A DNA stretch of 64,000 nt from Methanobacteriota archaeon (GTDB lineage Archaea; JAADCQ01; Methanopyri; Methanopyrales; Methanopyraceae), in the NCBI GenBank assembly GCA_027064425.1, contig JAMOPO010000027.1:1-64000 (forward strand). The letters run 5' to 3'. The notes under the pieces are model-generated. The model was not told the origin of the DNA. It worked only from the letters and a program-made list of their open reading frames with translations, and did no database searches. The translations under genes and the position numbers were made by a program. Below, in pieces: positions 26,177-33,482 of the stretch. Each line of letters begins with the position of its first letter. Position 1 is the first letter of the stretch.

Positions 26177-26551
26177 GTGCCCCGGTACCTCCGCCGCCGA
26201 CGCCGACGGCGGTTCCTGAACCCGGACGAGGATGACGACCCGCTCACGGGCGTCGCCAACCTCTTCGACGCCGCGATGGTCTTCGCGCTGGCCTTTATCA
26301 TCACGATGTCCGCCAGCTACGGGCTGACGAAGGTGCTGAACCCGAAGGTGTCGGAGGCGACCATTATCACCAAGACAACCTCCGGCAAGGTGGTCGTGAC
26401 CAAGGTTTACCGGACTCCGTCCGGCGTCAAGGTCGAGCGGTTCAAGGAGGTAACCCGGGCCAAGCGCGGCGGCGCGCAGCTGGGCCAGATGAAGAAGGTG
26501 GGCGGAACGGTGTACAAGGTGGGCAAGAAGTACGTGTGGGTGCCGGGCTAG
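26177..26551 (+). CDS. DUF2149-like single-pass membrane protein, probable ExbB partner
   Basis: A 124-residue protein with a basic N-terminus (RRRRRRRF), the motif DDDPLTGVANLFDAAMVFALAF leading into one membrane helix, and a basic outer domain (KVYRTPSGVKVERFKEVTRA). The DPLTGVANLFD block is the hallmark I associate with DUF2149. The layout (short basic cytoplasmic tail, acidic residue next to one helix, periplasm-like domain) copies ExbD/TolR/MotB partners, so a role as the stator partner of the preceding ExbB is inferred. GTG 26177, three bases after the ExbB stop; its stop overlaps that of the convergent gene by four bases. Confidence 0.72.
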   Translation: MPRYLRRRRRRRFLNPDEDDDPLTGVANLFDAAMVFALAFIITMSASYGLTKVLNPKVSEATIITKTTSGKVVVTKVYRTPSGVKVERFKEVTRAKRGGAQLGQMKKVGGTVYKVGKKYVWVPG

Positions 26552-27390
26552 CGCCGCCGGACCGGCGGAATCACCGGAATCACCACCCACTCGGTGCCGG
26601 CCTGAGCCCCACCGCCCTCGGTTCCGCCCCCTCTTTTCGGTTGAGGCTGCGGTCGGTGCACCGTCACCTGCGGGTTGAACCGGGCCATCCACGCCAGGAG
26701 CTCCTCCGGGTCCGCCGTGATCCTGACGCCCTGGATGGTGATGTACGTCGGCGGATTCTCGTCGTATCCGTACCTGTCCCAGAACCACCTGACCCAGTCC
26801 ACCAGGTGCAGGTTCGGGTCCCCGAAGTACGCCCTTGAGATGTTCTTCAGGTACGCCCCGCGGACGTAGTCGCCCATCAGTCGCTCCGCGACCTCACAGG
26901 CCCGCTCCACGTACCTCCAGAACGCCTCCTCGCCGCCCAAGGTGGCCACCGCGTTGCCCAGCGCCCACCTGGCGAACGGACCCACCCACCTGTCCCACGG
27001 TCGGTAAAAGTCGCGGAGGACGGTGGTGATCCCGGCCCGCTCCCGCCACTCCCTCAGCGGCGACGTGCGCACGTGCGTGTAGACGTCCAGGAACAGGTGG
27101 CTGGCGATTCCAACCTCCGCGCACCAGATCGTCTGTAACCGGTCCAGCTGGAGGGCCGGCAGCACCGTCCTGTCCGCGATGATCTCGGCGTACTCGTGGA
27201 CGTGCCCGGGCCAGTGAGCCCACCGGTAGTCAACGTACCGGAGGTCTGGGTACCGGTCGTGGTAGGCCGCAGTCGCGAAATCCGGCGCCAGCGACGAGTA
27301 CAGGATTACGCCACCGTAATCGGGGTTCCCCGGGTAAGCCATTGTGGCTAGGACCAGCCCGTAGATCAGGTGGACCGGGCCCGAGGGCAT
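26548..27390 (-). CDS. Helical His/Asp-rich protein, possibly zinc-dependent phospholipase C-like
   Basis: A 280-residue protein from ATG 27390 (GGGGTG upstream). The N-terminus MPSGPVHLIYG, then SSLAPDF, AAYHDRYPD, YRWAHWPGHVHEYAE and ASHLFLDVYTHVR place His and Asp residues along helices as in the zinc-dependent phospholipase C/S1-P1 nuclease group. No signal peptide is obvious, which argues for a cytoplasmic or divergent relative. The C-terminus is low complexity (PKRGGGTEGGGAQAG) and ends IPVIPPVRRR, resembling the tail of the barrel protein at 39710-40801. Function not established. Confidence 0.5.
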   Translation of the reverse strand: MPSGPVHLIYGLVLATMAYPGNPDYGGVILYSSLAPDFATAAYHDRYPDLRYVDYRWAHWPGHVHEYAEIIADRTVLPALQLDRLQTIWCAEVGIASHLFLDVYTHVRTSPLREWRERAGITTVLRDFYRPWDRWVGPFARWALGNAVATLGGEEAFWRYVERACEVAERLMGDYVRGAYLKNISRAYFGDPNLHLVDWVRWFWDRYGYDENPPTYITIQGVRITADPEELLAWMARFNPQVTVHRPQPQPKRGGGTEGGGAQAGTEWVVIPVIPPVRRR

Positions 27391-27412
27391 ACGCGCACCC
27401 CCCGGGGAGCGG

Positions 27413-27589
27413 GTGAGGTTGCCCAGGCATGTTATCTGCGCCAACTGCGGTAGGAGGGTCGGCAGGAAAAGGGTCCCGGCCGAGTGCCCGTTCTGCGGTG
27501 GAAGGACCTTCGTGCGCATGGATCCTAGGGAGCGCTCTCGGGACCTGCCCTGGTGGGTTCGGGAGCAGCTGAGGGAGGAGGCGGGTTGA
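27413..27589 (+). CDS. Small zinc-ribbon protein, Rpo12 (RpoP)-like
   Basis: A 58-residue frame that is easily missed because of its length. After MRLPRHV comes ICANCGRR, twelve residues, CPFCGGRTFVRM: a CxxC...CxxC zinc ribbon whose spacing and GGRTFVRM end resemble RNA polymerase subunit Rpo12. A helical tail RERSRDLPWWVREQLREEAG follows, which standard Rpo12 lacks. GTG 27413 or TTG 27419 may start it; a GGGGAG site precedes. Its TGA overlaps the TTG of the METTL5-like gene (TTGA), proving it belongs to the operon with csl4 and rpoL, a context that fits a polymerase or RNA-processing role. It could instead be an unrelated ribbon protein. Confidence 0.62.
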   Translation: MRLPRHVICANCGRRVGRKRVPAECPFCGGRTFVRMDPRERSRDLPWWVREQLREEAG

Positions 27590-28200
27590 TCGACAAGCGG
27601 GTTGCGATGGTGCTTGACCGGCTCCGGGGGTTCGAGCGGCCGAAGCTGCGGTTGGAGCAGTACGAGACTCCGGGGGAGCTGGTTCAGGCCCTGCTGTCCG
27701 TCGCTGAGGCGGAGGTGGGGTTGGAGGGCGCGCGGGTCCTGGACCTGGGGGCGGGGACGGGGAAGATCGGGATCGGGGCGGTGCTGGCCGGGGCGCGCCG
27801 GGCGACGCTGGTGGACGTGGACGAGGAGGCGCTGGAGGTGGCCAGGGAGAACGCGGAGCGGGCGGGCGTCCTGGATCGGGTGGAGCTGGTCTGCTGTGAC
27901 GTGCGGGAGTTCGAGGGCGGGGAGTTCGACGTCACGGTGATGAACCCACCGTTCGGCGTGCAGCGCCGGGGCGCGGACCGGCCGTTCGTGCGGGTAGGGC
28001 TGGAGCACTCGCCCGTGGTCGTTTCTCTGCACCGGGCGGGTACGGAGGACTTCTGGCGGGCGCGGGCGCGGGAGCTGGGGGCGGAGTGCGAGGTGGTTGG
28101 GAGGGCGCGGTTCCCCATCCCCGCGATGTACAAGCATCACCGGAGTAGGGTTAAACATGTGGAGGCGGTCGTGCTCGTGTTCCGGAGGAGGGAGGGGTAA
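27586..28200 (+). CDS. METTL5-like N6-adenine methyltransferase
   Basis: A 204-residue class I SAM methyltransferase. Seen: RLEQYETPGELV (the lead segment of METTL5), motif I VLDLGAGTGKIGIGAVLAGA, motif II LVDVDEEALEVA and the catalytic NPPFGVQRRGAD, the NPPF motif of N6-adenine methyltransferases. The C-terminal VGRARFPIPAMYKHHRSRVK, with a basic patch, matches the family. METTL5 and archaeal relatives methylate one adenine in small-subunit rRNA (known in eukaryotes); the archaeal target is inferred. TTG 27586 after GGGAGGAGGCGGG. Confidence 0.85.
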   Translation: MIDKRVAMVLDRLRGFERPKLRLEQYETPGELVQALLSVAEAEVGLEGARVLDLGAGTGKIGIGAVLAGARRATLVDVDEEALEVARENAERAGVLDRVELVCCDVREFEGGEFDVTVMNPPFGVQRRGADRPFVRVGLEHSPVVVSLHRAGTEDFWRARARELGAECEVVGRARFPIPAMYKHHRSRVKHVEAVVLVFRRREG

Positions 28201-28212
28201 AGGGGGAACACC

Positions 28213-29235
28213 TTGGAGGATCCCGTCGAGAAGGTGAGGAACGCGCTGGTCCCGCACCTGGAGGAGCTGGACGAGGAGCGCGTGGCGGTGGTTGCGGACA
28301 TCGACGTGGATGGGTTGGCGAGCGCGGCGATACTGGGCCACGTGTTGGAGGGGCTGGAGCTGGACTTCGTGCTGTACTTCTCCCCGCCCGCGAACTTCGA
28401 GGAGGTCGTTTCCGGGATCGCGCCGGAGTGCGACGTGCTGATCGCGGCGGACCTGGGCTCCACGGCGAGGGACGCGGTGCAGGACGCTAAGTCCGAGGGC
28501 TGCAAGGTCTTCATCGTGGACCATCACCAGGTGCTCGAGGACGTGCGCCCGGACGTGTTCGTGCACGACACGCGGCTGTGCGCGGCGGAGCTGTGCTACT
28601 GGGCCACCCTGGATCTGCACGAGCGGGATCTGAAGCTGCTGGCGGCTTACGCGGCGTTCACGGACTACGCGGAGGAGCACTCACGCGTGCTGCGAGAGGT
28701 GCTCAAGGAGTACGATCGGCGCAAGGTTTACACAGAAGCCAGCCTGCTCGACTACGCGCTGGTGAAGATGGATGGTGACGACCGGCGCGAGCTCGCGCTC
28801 AAGCTCCCGGAAACCCCCGTTCCCGAGTTGGAGGAGGTCTACGAGCTGGCGCGGGAGGCCATGGAGGAGGAACACGAAGCACTTCAGCGCGCTCGGGAGG
28901 TGGCCGAATGCCTGGAAGAGGTCGTGGCGTACGCGATCATGAACGACATTCATCCCGCGATGACCGGCAGGGTCGCGTCTCACGTGGCGGGCGTGATGGG
29001 GACTCCCGTCGGGGTGTGCGTGAGAAGAGGGAAGGTCAGCGCCAGGGTCGTGGGCGAGGAAAGGGTCGACGTGGCCCGGGCGATCAGAAAGGCCGCGAAG
29101 GAGGTGGGAGGAAAGGGCGGAGGTCACGCTCCGGCGGCCGGCGGGGTCGTCCCCGAGAGTCGGGTGGAGGAGTTCCTGAAGCTGTTCGCGGAGGAGGTGA
29201 AGAAGCAGATACAGAACCGGACGAAGAGGTCCTGA
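28213..29235 (+). CDS. DHH/DHHA1 phosphoesterase (archaeal RecJ-like nuclease)
   Basis: A 340-residue DHH-family protein. Motif I DIDVDGLASAAI (about 29-40), motif II AADLGS, motif III VDHHQV (about 108-113), and a DHHA1 domain ending in GGKGGGHAPAAGG, the substrate-binding glycine motif. Archaeal members include single-strand nucleases and the GINS-associated GAN nuclease; this one is shorter than GAN, and its neighbours csl4 and rpoL suggest RNA turnover instead. TTG 28213 after AAGGGGGAACACC. The 3' end lies eight bases before csl4. Confidence 0.85.
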   Translation: MEDPVEKVRNALVPHLEELDEERVAVVADIDVDGLASAAILGHVLEGLELDFVLYFSPPANFEEVVSGIAPECDVLIAADLGSTARDAVQDAKSEGCKVFIVDHHQVLEDVRPDVFVHDTRLCAAELCYWATLDLHERDLKLLAAYAAFTDYAEEHSRVLREVLKEYDRRKVYTEASLLDYALVKMDGDDRRELALKLPETPVPELEEVYELAREAMEEEHEALQRAREVAECLEEVVAYAIMNDIHPAMTGRVASHVAGVMGTPVGVCVRRGKVSARVVGEERVDVARAIRKAAKEVGGKGGGHAPAAGGVVPESRVEEFLKLFAEEVKKQIQNRTKRS

Positions 29236-29243
29236 GGAAGTAC

Positions 29244-29810
29244 GTGGAACCGGGCAAGTTCGTGCTGCCCGGTGACAAGATCACGCTGGCCGAGGCGTTC
29301 TACCCGGGCCCGGGAACGTACGAGGACAACGGCATCGTGCGGGCCGCCGTGACCGGGGTCGTGGAGGTCGACCTGGAGAACCGCGAGGTGCGCGTCAAGC
29401 CCACCGTGGACACCCCACCGAAGCTCCGCGAGGGCGTCCCCATCATCGGACGCGTGCAGACGGTGAAGGATCAGGTCGTCCTCGTCCGGATCGACTTCGC
29501 CCACGACCGCACGGACCGCGAGCCCGCGGCCTCGGGCGTCGGCGGCATCCACATCTCGCGCGTCAGGGACGCCTACGTCGAGGATCTTGCGGACGAGTTC
29601 CAGCCCGGAGACATCGTCCGCGCCAAGGTGATCAGCGTCAAGACGCCGATCCAGCTCTCCACGATGGGCGAGGAGTACGGGGTCATCCTGGCCTACTGCA
29701 GCCGGTGCCGCAGCGAGCTCGAGCGGATCAAAGGTAGAAAACTGAGGTGCCCCGCCTGCGGTCACACGGAGACCAGGAAGGTCGCGGCGGGGTACCTGAG
29801 GGAGGCCTGA
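29244..29810 (+). CDS. csl4: Exosome RNA-binding subunit Csl4
   Basis: Csl4 is a cap protein of the archaeal exosome. In 188 residues: N-terminal domain MEPGKFVLPGDKITLAEAF, an S1-like central domain (SGVGGIHISRVRDAYVEDLADEFQPGDIVRAKVIS), and a C-terminal zinc ribbon CSRCRSELERIKGRKLRCPACG. GTG 29244 gives the usual short start and is preceded by TGAGGAAG; the longer open frame upstream overlaps the DHH gene. The order Csl4 - RpoL nearby is common in archaea. Confidence 0.93.
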   Translation: MEPGKFVLPGDKITLAEAFYPGPGTYEDNGIVRAAVTGVVEVDLENREVRVKPTVDTPPKLREGVPIIGRVQTVKDQVVLVRIDFAHDRTDREPAASGVGGIHISRVRDAYVEDLADEFQPGDIVRAKVISVKTPIQLSTMGEEYGVILAYCSRCRSELERIKGRKLRCPACGHTETRKVAAGYLREA

Positions 29811-29828
29811 CCGAGGGAGGCCCGAGCC

Positions 29829-30509
29829 TTGACCCGGATGGAGAAACGCGAGGTCACCTTCTCCTTCCCCGACCAGGACACCGTGCACAAGTTCATCCGG
29901 GCGGTCGAGAACGAGCGGACCCGGGGCGTCGACGCCTTCCTCGAGGCGAAGGGGAACCGGGTCAAGGTCAAGGTGTTCGGCCCGCACACGGCCGTAGACG
30001 CCTACATCCAGCGGCTCAGCGAGCTGCGCAAGACCGTCTTGACGGAATCCGAGGACGAGAAAACCGTCCGACTGCATTTGAGCACGATCTGCCGGGAGGC
30101 CGAGGCACCCAAGGTGCCGGCCGAGCTCCTGGCCCAGGCCCTCGAGCGGCGCGGCTACAGGGCCGAGGCGCGCGGTCCCTGGCTCACCACTGATGCCCCC
30201 ATGCACGAGATCAAGGAGCTCGCCCGCGAGCTGTCCGAGGTGTACAAGGAGGCCCGATTTTACGCCGCCTCGGAGCCCGTCCGGCGCATTTTAGCCCTCG
30301 TTTGTCACGAGCACGACCTGGATCCTATGGACCTAGCCTACGAGGCTCTCGACCGGGGCCTCCTCCGGGAGAGTGAGGACGGCCGCTGCGAGCTGAGGAA
30401 GGATCCAGAAGAGACCCTAAAGGAGCTCGAGAAGCTCGCGTCCGAGCTCACGAGCGAGGAGGGTGAGCGCGGCCGGACCCTGGAGGAGATCTTCGAAGAG
30501 CGGCTGTAG
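29829..30509 (+). CDS. DUF2067 family protein
   Basis: A 226-residue soluble protein. The N-terminus KREVTFSFPDQDTVHKFIRA and EAKGNRVKVKVFGPHTAVDAY match the archaeal DUF2067 pattern, which is found next to csl4/rpoL. The C-terminal half is a helical domain. Two small alpha/beta repeats (12-80 and 85-160) may be RNA-binding ferredoxin-like folds, an inference. TTG 29829 lies eight bases after GGGAGG; ATG 29838 is an alternative. Confidence 0.65.
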   Translation: MTRMEKREVTFSFPDQDTVHKFIRAVENERTRGVDAFLEAKGNRVKVKVFGPHTAVDAYIQRLSELRKTVLTESEDEKTVRLHLSTICREAEAPKVPAELLAQALERRGYRAEARGPWLTTDAPMHEIKELARELSEVYKEARFYAASEPVRRILALVCHEHDLDPMDLAYEALDRGLLRESEDGRCELRKDPEETLKELEKLASELTSEEGERGRTLEEIFEERL

Positions 30510-30522
30510 GGGGTCGGGCCTC

Positions 30523-30864
30523 GTGCGGCTTCCCGATGTGGAGGTGAAGGTGAAGAAGTACGAGCGGGAGGAGGTCCTCCTCGAGCTGCCGGGCGAGGAC
30601 CACACGCTCTGCAACCTGCTGAAGTGGGCGCTCAACCAGAAGGATGGCATCGTCGCCACCTACCGGATCGAGCACCCCATCCTGGGCAAGCGGCACAAGG
30701 TCGAGGAGGAAGAGGAGCACGTGCCGCCCAAGGTGAGGATCCGCGCCATGGAGGAGGACGCGGACGCTCGGGAGGCGTTGAAGGAGGCCATCGACGAGCT
30801 GCTGGAGCTCATCGAGGAAGCCCGGGAGGAGTTTCAGGGGGCCCTGGAGGAGGTCGAGAGTTGA
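30523..30864 (+). CDS. rpoL: RNA polymerase subunit L (Rpo11)
   Basis: Rpo11 pairs with Rpo3 in the polymerase assembly platform. In 113 residues: EVKVKKYEREEVLLELPGED, then HTLCNLLKWALNQKDGIVAT and YRIEHPILGK, all typical. An extra acidic insertion (KVEEEEEHVPPKVRI) and acidic C-terminal helix follow. GTG 30523 was chosen over the longer frame at 30463, which overlaps DUF2067. The stop TGA overlaps the DUF99 TTG start. Confidence 0.94.
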   Translation: MRLPDVEVKVKKYEREEVLLELPGEDHTLCNLLKWALNQKDGIVATYRIEHPILGKRHKVEEEEEHVPPKVRIRAMEEDADAREALKEAIDELLELIEEAREEFQGALEEVES

Positions 30865-31454
30865 AGCTCAGGGAGGTCAAACCGGAGATCCGGGTCCTGG
30901 GCGTCGACGACGGTCACTACGGCCCGGAGGACGACCGCACGCTGGTCGTCGGCGTCGTGATGCGAGGCGGCAAGTGGATCGACGGCGTCATGTGCACCGA
31001 GGTCACCGTGGACGGTCTCGACGCCACGGACAGGATCGCCGAGATGATCAATCGGTCCAAGCACAAGCCCCAGCTCCGCGTGGTGCTCACGGACGGAGTA
31101 ACCTTCGCGGGCTTCAACATCCTCGACATCCAGCGCCTTCACGAGGAGACCGGGCTTCCGGTGGTCGCCGTGATCAAGCACGAGCCCGATCTCTCCTCCA
31201 TCATCTCCGCGCTGGAGAACCTGGACAGGACCGAGGAGCGCCGGAAGATGGTGCTCCGCGCGGGCCCCGTGTACGAGGCCACCACTAAACCGGGGGAACC
31301 GCCCGTATACTTCCAGTGCGCCGGGATCAGCCCGCGCGTTGCCGAGCTCGTCCTGAAGCGAACCGCCACGCGGCACCGGCTCCCCGAGCCCATCCGCGTC
31401 GCCCACTTCATTGCCACGGGGATCACCAAGGGGGAGTCCTCCAGTGGGGCCTAG
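30861..31454 (+). CDS. DUF99 (UPF0215) family protein, endonuclease V-like fold
   Basis: A 197-residue protein with the DUF99 pattern: EIRVLGVDDGHY at the start, LVVGVVMRGGKWIDGV, LRVVLTDGVTFAGFNILD (a conserved DG), and LPVVAVIKHEPD. The family is related in fold to endonuclease V and occurs widely in archaea; function not established. TTG 30861 overlaps the rpoL stop (TTGA). Its end overlaps the DUF531 start by 11 bases, so the whole block 27.4-32.0 kb is one tight operon. Confidence 0.82.
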   Translation: MKLREVKPEIRVLGVDDGHYGPEDDRTLVVGVVMRGGKWIDGVMCTEVTVDGLDATDRIAEMINRSKHKPQLRVVLTDGVTFAGFNILDIQRLHEETGLPVVAVIKHEPDLSSIISALENLDRTEERRKMVLRAGPVYEATTKPGEPPVYFQCAGISPRVAELVLKRTATRHRLPEPIRVAHFIATGITKGESSSGA

Positions 31455-32028
31455 GCGCGTCGGCCGCGTTACCATCGCCCTGTACAACTCGTACGACCCG
31501 AGCCGGTACCATGAGATCCACACCCGGATGATCGCCCGAGCAGCCCCACTGTGCGTGGCGTACGACTTCAAGCTCGCGCTGCTCGGCTTCCCCCTGGACG
31601 ACGTCGGCGTGGAGACGCCGCGGGAGCTGGCGGAGCTCGTCGCCGAGGAGACGACCATCGGCGCCTCCGGCAGGGAGGTCCTGGAGCTCGCCGAGCGCAA
31701 CCACCTGGAGATTTACGACTACCCGGACCCCGGGTTCCCACCGCAGCTGGGGACTATCGTCGCCACGACCTGCCGCCCCGACCCCCGGAAGTCGATCGAG
31801 CCGGAGGACGTGGTGGAGCTCGTCCTGAAACCCCGGTCTGTGACCCTGGTGTTTGGACTGGGCCGACGCGGACTGCCGGACGAGGTGCTGGAGCAGGCCG
31901 AGTACCACCTGGACATCACCGGGCGGGGGATCTCGCTGGAGACGTCGACCGCGATCGGCGCCGTGACGGCCGTCGTCGGCCACCTGCTGAAGAGGAGGCT
32001 GGAGCCCGACCCGGCTAAACGTTATTGA
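31444..32028 (+). CDS. DUF531 family protein
   Basis: A 194-residue archaeal protein with segments VTIALYNSYDPSRYHEIHTR, ETTIGASGREVLELAERN and PPQLGTIVATTCRPDPRK, and a SPOUT-like glycine-rich stretch VTLVFGLGRRGLPDEVLE followed by DITGRGISLETSTAIGAVTA. That last arrangement recalls the knotted methyltransferase fold, an inference. GTG 31444 after GGGGGAG. The stop codon lies within an inverted repeat of the family seen beside the tRNA genes. Confidence 0.75.
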   Translation: MGPRRVGRVTIALYNSYDPSRYHEIHTRMIARAAPLCVAYDFKLALLGFPLDDVGVETPRELAELVAEETTIGASGREVLELAERNHLEIYDYPDPGFPPQLGTIVATTCRPDPRKSIEPEDVVELVLKPRSVTLVFGLGRRGLPDEVLEQAEYHLDITGRGISLETSTAIGAVTAVVGHLLKRRLEPDPAKRY

Positions 32029-32041
32029 ACTCGAAACGATT
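32020..32041. repeat. tRNA-flanking inverted repeat, copy 1 (degenerate)
   Basis: CGTTATTGA - ACT region - CGAAACGATT. Compared with the other copies the left arm has one extra base, so the stem is imperfect. It lies six bases beyond the encoded CCA of tRNA-Trp (which reads leftward) and includes the last codon/stop of the DUF531 gene. Confidence 0.5.
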
Positions 32042-32046
32042 CGGGC

Positions 32047-32202
32047 TGGTGGGCCCGCCGGGATTTGAACCCGGGTCACGGGGTGTCTTCGACCCGCCTC
32101 ATCGCTCCAAGGGGCTCCACACCAGAGCCCCGGCACACCCCATGCCAGTCATCGGCGGGCCCCTGGAGCCCCGCATGATAGACCAGGCTACACCGCGGGC
32201 CC
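32047..32202 (-). tRNA. tRNA-Trp (CCA) with a 78-base intron, C at position 8, CCA encoded
   Basis: Minus strand. Acceptor GGGCCCG pairs with CGGGCCC; discriminator A, CCA encoded at 32049-32047. Position 8 is C (32195), G9, A14, G15, G18, G19 and A21 in place. Anticodon stem CGGGG/CCCCG, loop C-T-CCA-G | A. The T-arm is CCGGG TTCAAAT CCCGG. The intron (32162-32085) falls after base 37. Bulge-helix-bulge signs: inner helix GGCCCGCC with GGCGGGTC (8 pairs including one G-T) and a central CTCC/GAAG with one mismatch. The intron holds two GATGA motifs (CCGATGA, GCGATGA) and TGGAGCCCC, an exact complement of exon GGGGCTCCA, as in C/D-guide introns of other archaeal tRNA-Trp genes. C8 is expected to be edited to U. 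Confidence 0.93.
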
Positions 32203-32230
32203 GACACCCAGGCCGGGGCGACCCCAGCCG

Positions 32231-32240
32231 AATACTTAAG
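32231..32240 (-). promoter_or_regulatory. Probable TATA box of tRNA-Trp
   Basis: CTTAAGTATT on the minus strand, 29-38 bases upstream of the mature 5' end, the normal distance for archaeal tRNA promoters. The other tRNA genes here carry similar CTTAA/CTTTAT boxes. Confidence 0.6.
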
Positions 32241-32255
32241 CGTTGCCCCGACCTA

Positions 32256-32274
32256 CGTTACGAGGCTCGCAACG
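32256..32274. repeat. tRNA-flanking inverted repeat, copy 2
   Basis: CGTTACGA - GGC - TCGCAACG, seven of eight pairs, followed by AT. It is upstream of tRNA-Trp, not downstream. If these hairpins mark RNA 3' ends, this copy would belong to an RNA read leftward from about 32.5 kb. Confidence 0.65.
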
Positions 32275-32281
32275 ATACGCG

Positions 32282-32500
32282 GCGGGGCGATGAACCCTGA
32301 CGTCGCCAGTCGGCACGCTTCGGGCGTCCCGGGAGTCCTGGAGGCCCCGTGATACACACTTCAACCAGACTCATCGGGTGCGCCGTGGTTCCCCTCCCGC
32401 GAGCCCGCCGGAGTCGGTTCCCCCGCGGCTCCGCTGGCGACTGGCCCCCGGCCGGGACGTCCCCCTGCGGCCCCGTCGGGCCGGGACCGTTCTGGGCGTC
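32282..32500 (-). ncRNA. Possible unannotated structured RNA (no protein gene fits)
   Basis: About 280 bases between tRNA-Trp and taw1 have no credible protein frame. The stretch is very GC-rich with many short self-complementary segments. On the minus strand, CTAAATT (about 32527-32521) could be a TATA box, and inverted-repeat copy 2 lies a few bases beyond 32282, the place it occupies relative to the four tRNAs. I checked for SRP RNA, RNase P RNA, 5S rRNA and C/D features and found none that convince. Boundaries are guesses. Confidence 0.25.
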
Positions 32501-32564
32501 GCAACGATGCGCCCAGGCCCAATTTAGTCGACGGTTCGAGGGATCCATCCGGGGGGAGGCCGGG

Positions 32565-33482
32565 ATGCTCCACGGTCGCGTGGAAGAGGTGCTCCGGAAG
32601 CAGGGTTACGGTCTCGTGGGCAAGCATTCGGCCGTGAAGCCCTGCCACTGGTGCCGGGAGGCGATCAAGAACGGGCGGCACTGCTACAAGGCCAAGTTCT
32701 ACGGGGTGGAGAGCCATCGCTGCCTTCAGATGACGCCCACGGTCGCGTGGTGTCAGCAGCGGTGCGTGTACTGCTGGAGGCCCGTCGAGCTAACGGAGGG
32801 GACCGACGACGTTCCGGACCCGGACGACCCGGATCTGATCGTGGAGAGAAGCGTCGAGGAGCAGCGGCGCTTCCTGCAGGGCTACGGTCATCTGGAGGGT
32901 GAGGCGCGGAGGCGGTGGAAGGAGGCGATGGAGCCGCGGCACGCGGCGATCAGCCTGGCGGGCGAGCCCACGCTGTACCCGCGCATCGGGGAGCTCATCG
33001 ACGCGTTCCACTCGCACGGATTCAAGACGACTTTCCTGGTCACTAACGGCCTGCGGCCCGACCGGATCGAGTCGTTAGAGCGCGAACCCACCCAGCTGTA
33101 CGTGTCCCTGGACGCGCCCAACGAGGACCTGCATCGCCGGATTAACCGGCCGATGGTGCCGGACTCCTGGGAGCGGATCCGCCAGACCCTGGAGCTGCTG
33201 AGCTCCCTCAGCTGTCGTACCGTAATTCGGATCACCGCGATCAAGGGGTGGAACATGGACGGGACGGCGGAGGAGTTCGGCCGGCTGCTGGCCGAGGTGG
33301 AGCCGGACTACGTCGAGGTCAAGGGGTTCATGTGCGTGGGATGGGCGGCGTTCCGGATGACGCCGGACAACATGCCCAGCCACGAGGAGGTGAAGGAGTT
33401 CGCCGCCGAGATCGCCGAGCACGCCGGGTTCGAGCTCGTGGACGAGTCGCCACCCAGCCGCGTCGCCCTCCTGTCCTCCTAG
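32565..33482 (+). CDS. taw1: tRNA 4-demethylwyosine synthase Taw1 (TYW1)
   Basis: A radical-SAM enzyme that condenses N1-methylguanosine-37 of tRNA-Phe with pyruvate to form the tricyclic wyosine base. In 305 residues: KPCHWCREAIKNGRHCYKAKF with the cysteines of the second cluster, the radical-SAM motif WCQQRCVYCWRP (CxxxCxxC), AISLAGEPTLYPRI, LVTNGLRPDRI and VKGFMCVGWAAFRM. ATG 32565 after GGGGGGAGGCCGGG; the longer upstream frame is GC-rich noise. A TATA-like AATTTAG lies at 32521-32527. Fits a methanogen that modifies tRNA-Phe. Confidence 0.93.
   Translation: MLHGRVEEVLRKQGYGLVGKHSAVKPCHWCREAIKNGRHCYKAKFYGVESHRCLQMTPTVAWCQQRCVYCWRPVELTEGTDDVPDPDDPDLIVERSVEEQRRFLQGYGHLEGEARRRWKEAMEPRHAAISLAGEPTLYPRIGELIDAFHSHGFKTTFLVTNGLRPDRIESLEREPTQLYVSLDAPNEDLHRRINRPMVPDSWERIRQTLELLSSLSCRTVIRITAIKGWNMDGTAEEFGRLLAEVEPDYVEVKGFMCVGWAAFRMTPDNMPSHEEVKEFAAEIAEHAGFELVDESPPSRVALLSS

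Noticed and set aside
26548-28680. 710-residue minus-strand open frame covering the METTL5-like and DHH genes.
   Set aside because: Only the last 280 residues have protein character and a start with a ribosome site; the rest is antisense to two well-supported genes.
32281-32300. GCGATGA...CTGA next to inverted-repeat copy 2 as a C/D RNA.
   Set aside because: Only three bases separate the two boxes, so no guide fits.
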